Positions 14,563 to 17,200 of a DNA stretch of 17,200 bases are shown here, one piece after another. Made by a program: the position numbers and the translations under genes. This DNA comes from Rhizobiales bacterium CCH10-E5 (GTDB lineage Bacteria; Pseudomonadota; Alphaproteobacteria; Rhizobiales; Beijerinckiaceae), in assembly GCA_001556125.1 (NCBI GenBank), contig LSIG01000194.1, positions 1 through 17,200 of the forward strand, given 5' to 3'. Each line of letters starts with the position of its first letter. Within the stretch, counting starts at the first letter, position 1. Under the pieces are notes generated by a model, which did not search any database, was not told the DNA's origin, and was given only the letters and a program-made list of their open reading frames with translations.

Positions 14563-15582
14563 TCAGCGGATCGGCGGGGCGTATTGCAGGCCGCCCTTGG
14601 TCCAGAGCTCGTTCTTGCCGCGGGCGATCTTCAGCACCGAGCCGGCACCGACATTGCGCTCGAACGCCTCGCCGTAATTCCCGACATGCCTGACGATCCG
14701 GTAGGCCCAGTCCGGCGTCAGGCCGATGGCCTCGCCGAACTTGCCCTCGGTCCCGAGCAGGCGCCGGATCTCCGGATTGGTCGAGGACTTCTGCTGCTCG
14801 ACATTGGCTTGGGTCACGCCGAGTTCCTCCGCGTTCAGCATGGCGAAATGCACCCACTTGACCAGGTTGAACCAGGGCATGTCGTTGCTGCGGACGACCG
14901 GGCCGAGGGGTTCTTTGGAGATGATCTCGGGCAGGACGACAGCCTCGTCGGGCTTCACCAGCTTCAGCCGCAGCGCATAGAGCGCCGAGGAATCGTCGGT
15001 CAGCGCATCACAGCGACCGGACTGGAAGGCCGTGATCGCCTCATCGCCCTTGTCGAAGGTCACCGGCTCATACTTGATCCCGTTCTTGCGGAAGTAATCG
15101 GCGACGTTGAGCTCCGTCGTCGTGCCCTGTTGCAGGCAGATCGAGGCGCCGTTGAGCTTGAGCGCGCTGTCGACGCCGAGCGTCTTCTTCACCAGGAAAG
15201 CCTGGCCGTCATAGTAGTTCACGCCTGCGAAGCTCAAGCCGAGTGACGTGTCGCGCGCCATCGTCCAGGTGCTGGTGCGCGACAGAAGATCGACCTCGCC
15301 GGACTGCAGCGCCGTGAAGCGGTCCTTCGACGAGAGCGGCGTGAACTTCACCTTCATGGGGTCGTCGAAGATGGCGGCAGCGATGCCGCGGCACAGGTCG
15401 ACGTCGAGACCGGACCACTGACCCTGCGCGTCCGGCAGGCCGAAGCCGGCGAGGCCGGGGCTGACGCCGCAGATCAGATGGCCGCGATTCTTCACGGTCG
15501 TGAGCAGCGGGGTCTGGGCATTGGCGGCGGGCGCCAGGGCGGTGGCCGCACAGGCGAGCAAGGCTGCGAGGGCGATTTTCAT
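14563..15582 (-). CDS. aapJ: General L-amino-acid ABC transporter substrate-binding protein (AapJ/BztA type)
   Basis: A 339-residue periplasmic binding protein of the glutamate/general L-amino-acid family. The signal peptide MKIALAALLACAATALAPAA ends near ANA-QT (residue 22/23). Motifs match AapJ/BztA along the whole length: NRGHLICGVSPGLAGFGLPD, GLDVDLCRGIAAAIF, ALQSGEVDLLSRTSTWTMAR, YYDGQAFLVKK, ICLQQGTTTELNVADYF, VLPEIISKEPLGPVVR, LLGTEGKFGEAIGL, HVGNYGEAFERNVG and the C-terminal GGLQYAPPIR. Length is standard. No aapQ, aapM or aapP gene follows; a terminator does, so in this window it is an orphan binding protein. AGAGGA lies nine bases before the ATG but inside a predicted leader hairpin. 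A Crp/Fnr-family gene lies upstream on the same strand. Confidence 0.93.
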   Translation of the reverse strand: MKIALAALLACAATALAPAANAQTPLLTTVKNRGHLICGVSPGLAGFGLPDAQGQWSGLDVDLCRGIAAAIFDDPMKVKFTPLSSKDRFTALQSGEVDLLSRTSTWTMARDTSLGLSFAGVNYYDGQAFLVKKTLGVDSALKLNGASICLQQGTTTELNVADYFRKNGIKYEPVTFDKGDEAITAFQSGRCDALTDDSSALYALRLKLVKPDEAVVLPEIISKEPLGPVVRSNDMPWFNLVKWVHFAMLNAEELGVTQANVEQQKSSTNPEIRRLLGTEGKFGEAIGLTPDWAYRIVRHVGNYGEAFERNVGAGSVLKIARGKNELWTKGGLQYAPPIR

Positions 15583-15633
15583 GGTGAGTCCTCTTCAGGG
15601 CAGTCGCTCTGCCCGTGCGGAAGATGACTCACC
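15583..15633 (-). promoter_or_regulatory. Leader hairpin burying the ribosome binding site of the aapJ-like gene
   Basis: The 51 bases just before the ATG (minus strand) can fold into one long hairpin: GGTGAGTC (15633-15626) pairs with GACTCACC (15590-15583), one A-G mismatch, TCTTC (15624-15620) pairs with GAAGA (15596-15592), a 5-by-1 internal loop, then GGGCAG (15614-15609) with CTGCCC (15603-15598) around an AGCGA loop. In total 19 pairs. The Shine-Dalgarno stretch GAAGAGGA lies almost wholly in the stem and the outer stem ends directly at the start codon, so folding should block initiation. Confidence 0.65.
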
Positions 15634-15732
15634 GCTCTCCCAACTTTGTGCCGTTGTCGGCGCGGATTCGGCAGCGCGCCGCCTGTTCCCGGGCCGCAGA
15701 ACGACTTTGCTTTCAGGCAGGTTTCAGGCCGC

Positions 15733-16407
15733 TTACCCTTCGTAACGCGCCAGCCCCTCGACATCGCGGATGGTGATGCTGCCATGCCCGATCTCGAGCA
15801 GGCCGAGCGCGGCGAGGCGGGACAGACCCTGGTTGGCCACCTGTCGCGACATGCCGGCCAGCAGGCCGAGCTCCTCCTGGCTCACCTCGAGCGTGCGGTC
15901 CTCGTCGGGATAAAGCGTCGGGTTGAACAGCCAGGCCAGGTTGCGCGCCAGCCGCCCGGTCGAATCGAGCGTCCGCTCCGTCTCCGCCAGCGCGATGAAC
16001 TGGGCCAGGCGCTCGTTGAACTGGTGGACGAGGAAGCGGTTGAACGCGGCCGAATGCTCGAACAGCCAGAGGAAGGTCTGGCGTCGCATCAGGGCGAGCC
16101 TGGTCTCGCGCAGCGCCACCAGCTCGTAGCGCCGCAGCTCGCCCTTGATCACCGTGCCCTCGCCGAACCAGGCGCCGGCCCGCATCCCGGCCAGGGTCGC
16201 GGCCTTCCCCGTCTTCGAGGTCGTCGACATCTTCACCAGCCCCTCGGCGACGCCGGTCCAGGCCTCCAGCCGGTCGCCGACATGGCAGATATGGGCGCCC
16301 TTGCCATAGCTGCGGAAGGAGATGCCGCGCCGTGCCTCCTCGAACTCCTCCTCGCGCAGATCGCGCGACCAGGCGGCGATGCGCTTCAGCTCGTCGGGCA
16401 GGATCAC
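15733..16407 (-). CDS. Crp/Fnr-family transcriptional regulator
   Basis: A 224-residue protein with a cyclic-nucleotide-binding-type beta-barrel (about 29-115, with GAWFGEGTVIKGELRRYELVAL at 78-99 at the phosphate-cassette position), a dimerisation helix (about 118-148) and a C-terminal winged helix, VSQEELGLLAGMSRQVANQG (175-194), typical of this family. The cassette lacks the R-S/T pair used by Crp to hold cAMP, and there are no N-terminal cysteine clusters as in Fnr, so the signal is unknown. It starts with GTG at 16407 behind AGGGAG. The 150-base gap to aapJ suggests separate transcription. The 214-base gap to the divergent gene shows no clear Crp or Fnr half-sites. Confidence 0.92.
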   Translation of the reverse strand: MILPDELKRIAAWSRDLREEEFEEARRGISFRSYGKGAHICHVGDRLEAWTGVAEGLVKMSTTSKTGKAATLAGMRAGAWFGEGTVIKGELRRYELVALRETRLALMRRQTFLWLFEHSAAFNRFLVHQFNERLAQFIALAETERTLDSTGRLARNLAWLFNPTLYPDEDRTLEVSQEELGLLAGMSRQVANQGLSRLAALGLLEIGHGSITIRDVEGLARYEG

Positions 16408-16621
16408 GGGGCCGGCTCTCCCTGGTGGCGGGCTGCAGTACTATGGGGCGGGCGAGCCGGTGAACTCAAGCGCCGCCCGCCCGCCTCAACAGGCGAACGC
16501 GCCGCGATTCGGCCGCCTTTCTGGGCGATCCGCTGCGAATGAGGCGGCTGGACGCTCCCGCCGGATTCACGCATCGTTAACCATGCTGCGCCAGCTTGCG
16601 CCCATTCCGAGGACATCGCCC

Positions 16622-17200
16622 GTGGCACGCCGACCCGCTTTCGCCGTCTTGCTCGCCATCGCCGCCTGGGCGGGCGCGGGCGCTCCGGCTTTGGCGCATC
16701 CGCATGTCTTCGTCACCGCCCGCGCCGAGATCCTCTACGCCCCCGACGGCGCGGTGCGCGCGCTCAAGCACATCTGGAGCTTCGACGAAGCGTATTCGGC
16801 CTATATCACGCAAGGCTTGGACAAGAACGGCGACGGCAAGCTGACGCCGGACGAACTCGCCGAACTCGCCAAGGTCAATGTCGAATCGCTGCCCGATGTC
16901 GGCTTCTTCACCACCGCCAAGGCCAATGGCAAGCCGCAGGAATTCGGAACGCCGACCGGCGCCGGTCTCGTCTTCGAAAACAAGATCCTGACGCTGACCT
17001 ATACCCTGCCGCTGAAGACGCCGGCCCACGCCAACCGCTCCTTCGGCATCGAGATCGGTGACCCGACCTACTTCGTCGCCTTCGAGATCGTCGATGCGCC
17101 CGACGCCGTGATCACCCGCGACGCGCCGAAGGGCTGCATCGTGCGTGTCGCCCGCCCGCCCAAGCTCGATCCCGCGATCCAGCAGAAGCTGGCGCAGGAG
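16622..17200 (+). CDS. DUF1007-type exported protein (3' end beyond window)
   Basis: An open frame of 193 codons reaching the window edge. After a signal peptide (VARRPAFAVLLAIAAWAGAG, APALA) the mature part starts HPHVFVTARAEILY, the typical opening of DUF1007 proteins, followed by IWSFDEAYSAY. It contains one EF-hand-like loop, DKNGDGKLTPDEL, a possible calcium site. The GTG at 16622 has GAGGA eight bases upstream; an in-frame ATG at 16583 without a ribosome site would lengthen the signal peptide by 13 residues. In other genomes DUF1007 genes often precede a nickel/cobalt exporter of the NicO/RcnA type; that gene would lie beyond this window. It diverges from the Crp/Fnr-family gene. Confidence 0.82.
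   Translation, partial: MARRPAFAVLLAIAAWAGAGAPALAHPHVFVTARAEILYAPDGAVRALKHIWSFDEAYSAYITQGLDKNGDGKLTPDELAELAKVNVESLPDVGFFTTAKANGKPQEFGTPTGAGLVFENKILTLTYTLPLKTPAHANRSFGIEIGDPTYFVAFEIVDAPDAVITRDAPKGCIVRVARPPKLDPAIQQKLAQE

Noticed and set aside
15640..15656. Sigma-54-like GG...GG motif upstream of the aapJ-like gene
   Set aside because: The invariant GC of the -12 element is missing and the spacing between boxes is off by one, so it does not meet the consensus.

Overview
The window is a GC-rich, densely coded bacterial segment. Codon use, the general L-amino-acid binding protein of AapJ/BztA type, the ferrochelatase and the intergenic palindromic repeats all suggest an alphaproteobacterium of the Hyphomicrobiales (Rhizobiales), perhaps Bosea-like. 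The genus is a guess from recall. I see no rRNA, tRNA, CRISPR array, transposase or phage gene; this looks like chromosomal core and metabolic DNA.

Left part (1-5300): the tail of an unidentified gene ends in a strong rho-independent terminator. A MarR-family regulator (minus) and an alpha/beta hydrolase (plus) diverge from a gap holding two tandem copies of one palindromic operator. The hydrolase 3' end overlaps convergent ferrochelatase hemH. Divergent from hemH, a secreted UshA-like 5'-nucleotidase is translationally coupled (GTGA overlap) to uracil-DNA glycosylase ung, followed by a small one-helix membrane protein.

Middle part (5317-14239, all minus): a seven-gene operon, in transcription order acyl-CoA synthetase, livG-type ATPase, livH- and livM-type permeases, substrate-binding protein, livF-type ATPase and a phenylacetate-CoA-ligase-like protein. 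It encodes a complete branched-chain-amino-acid-type (HAAT) ABC importer bracketed by two adenylate-forming enzymes. This suggests import of a carboxylic acid and its activation with CoA; the substrate cannot be read from the sequence. The last ligase lacks the normal glycine-rich ATP loop. The four long gaps inside the operon carry hairpins, including two copies of one dispersed palindromic repeat (with compensatory stem changes) and one copy of a second repeat family.

Right part (14240-17200): an intergenic region and a terminator precede a stand-alone aapJ-type amino-acid-binding protein. Its mRNA leader can fold into a long hairpin that buries the ribosome binding site. Upstream lies a Crp/Fnr-family regulator, and divergent from it is the 5' part of a DUF1007-type exported protein that runs off the window.

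No wholly new system is evident. The items most worth following are the ribosome-site hairpin ahead of aapJ, the liv/CoA-ligase operon with its atypical ligase, the covarying repeat copies and the double MarR operator.
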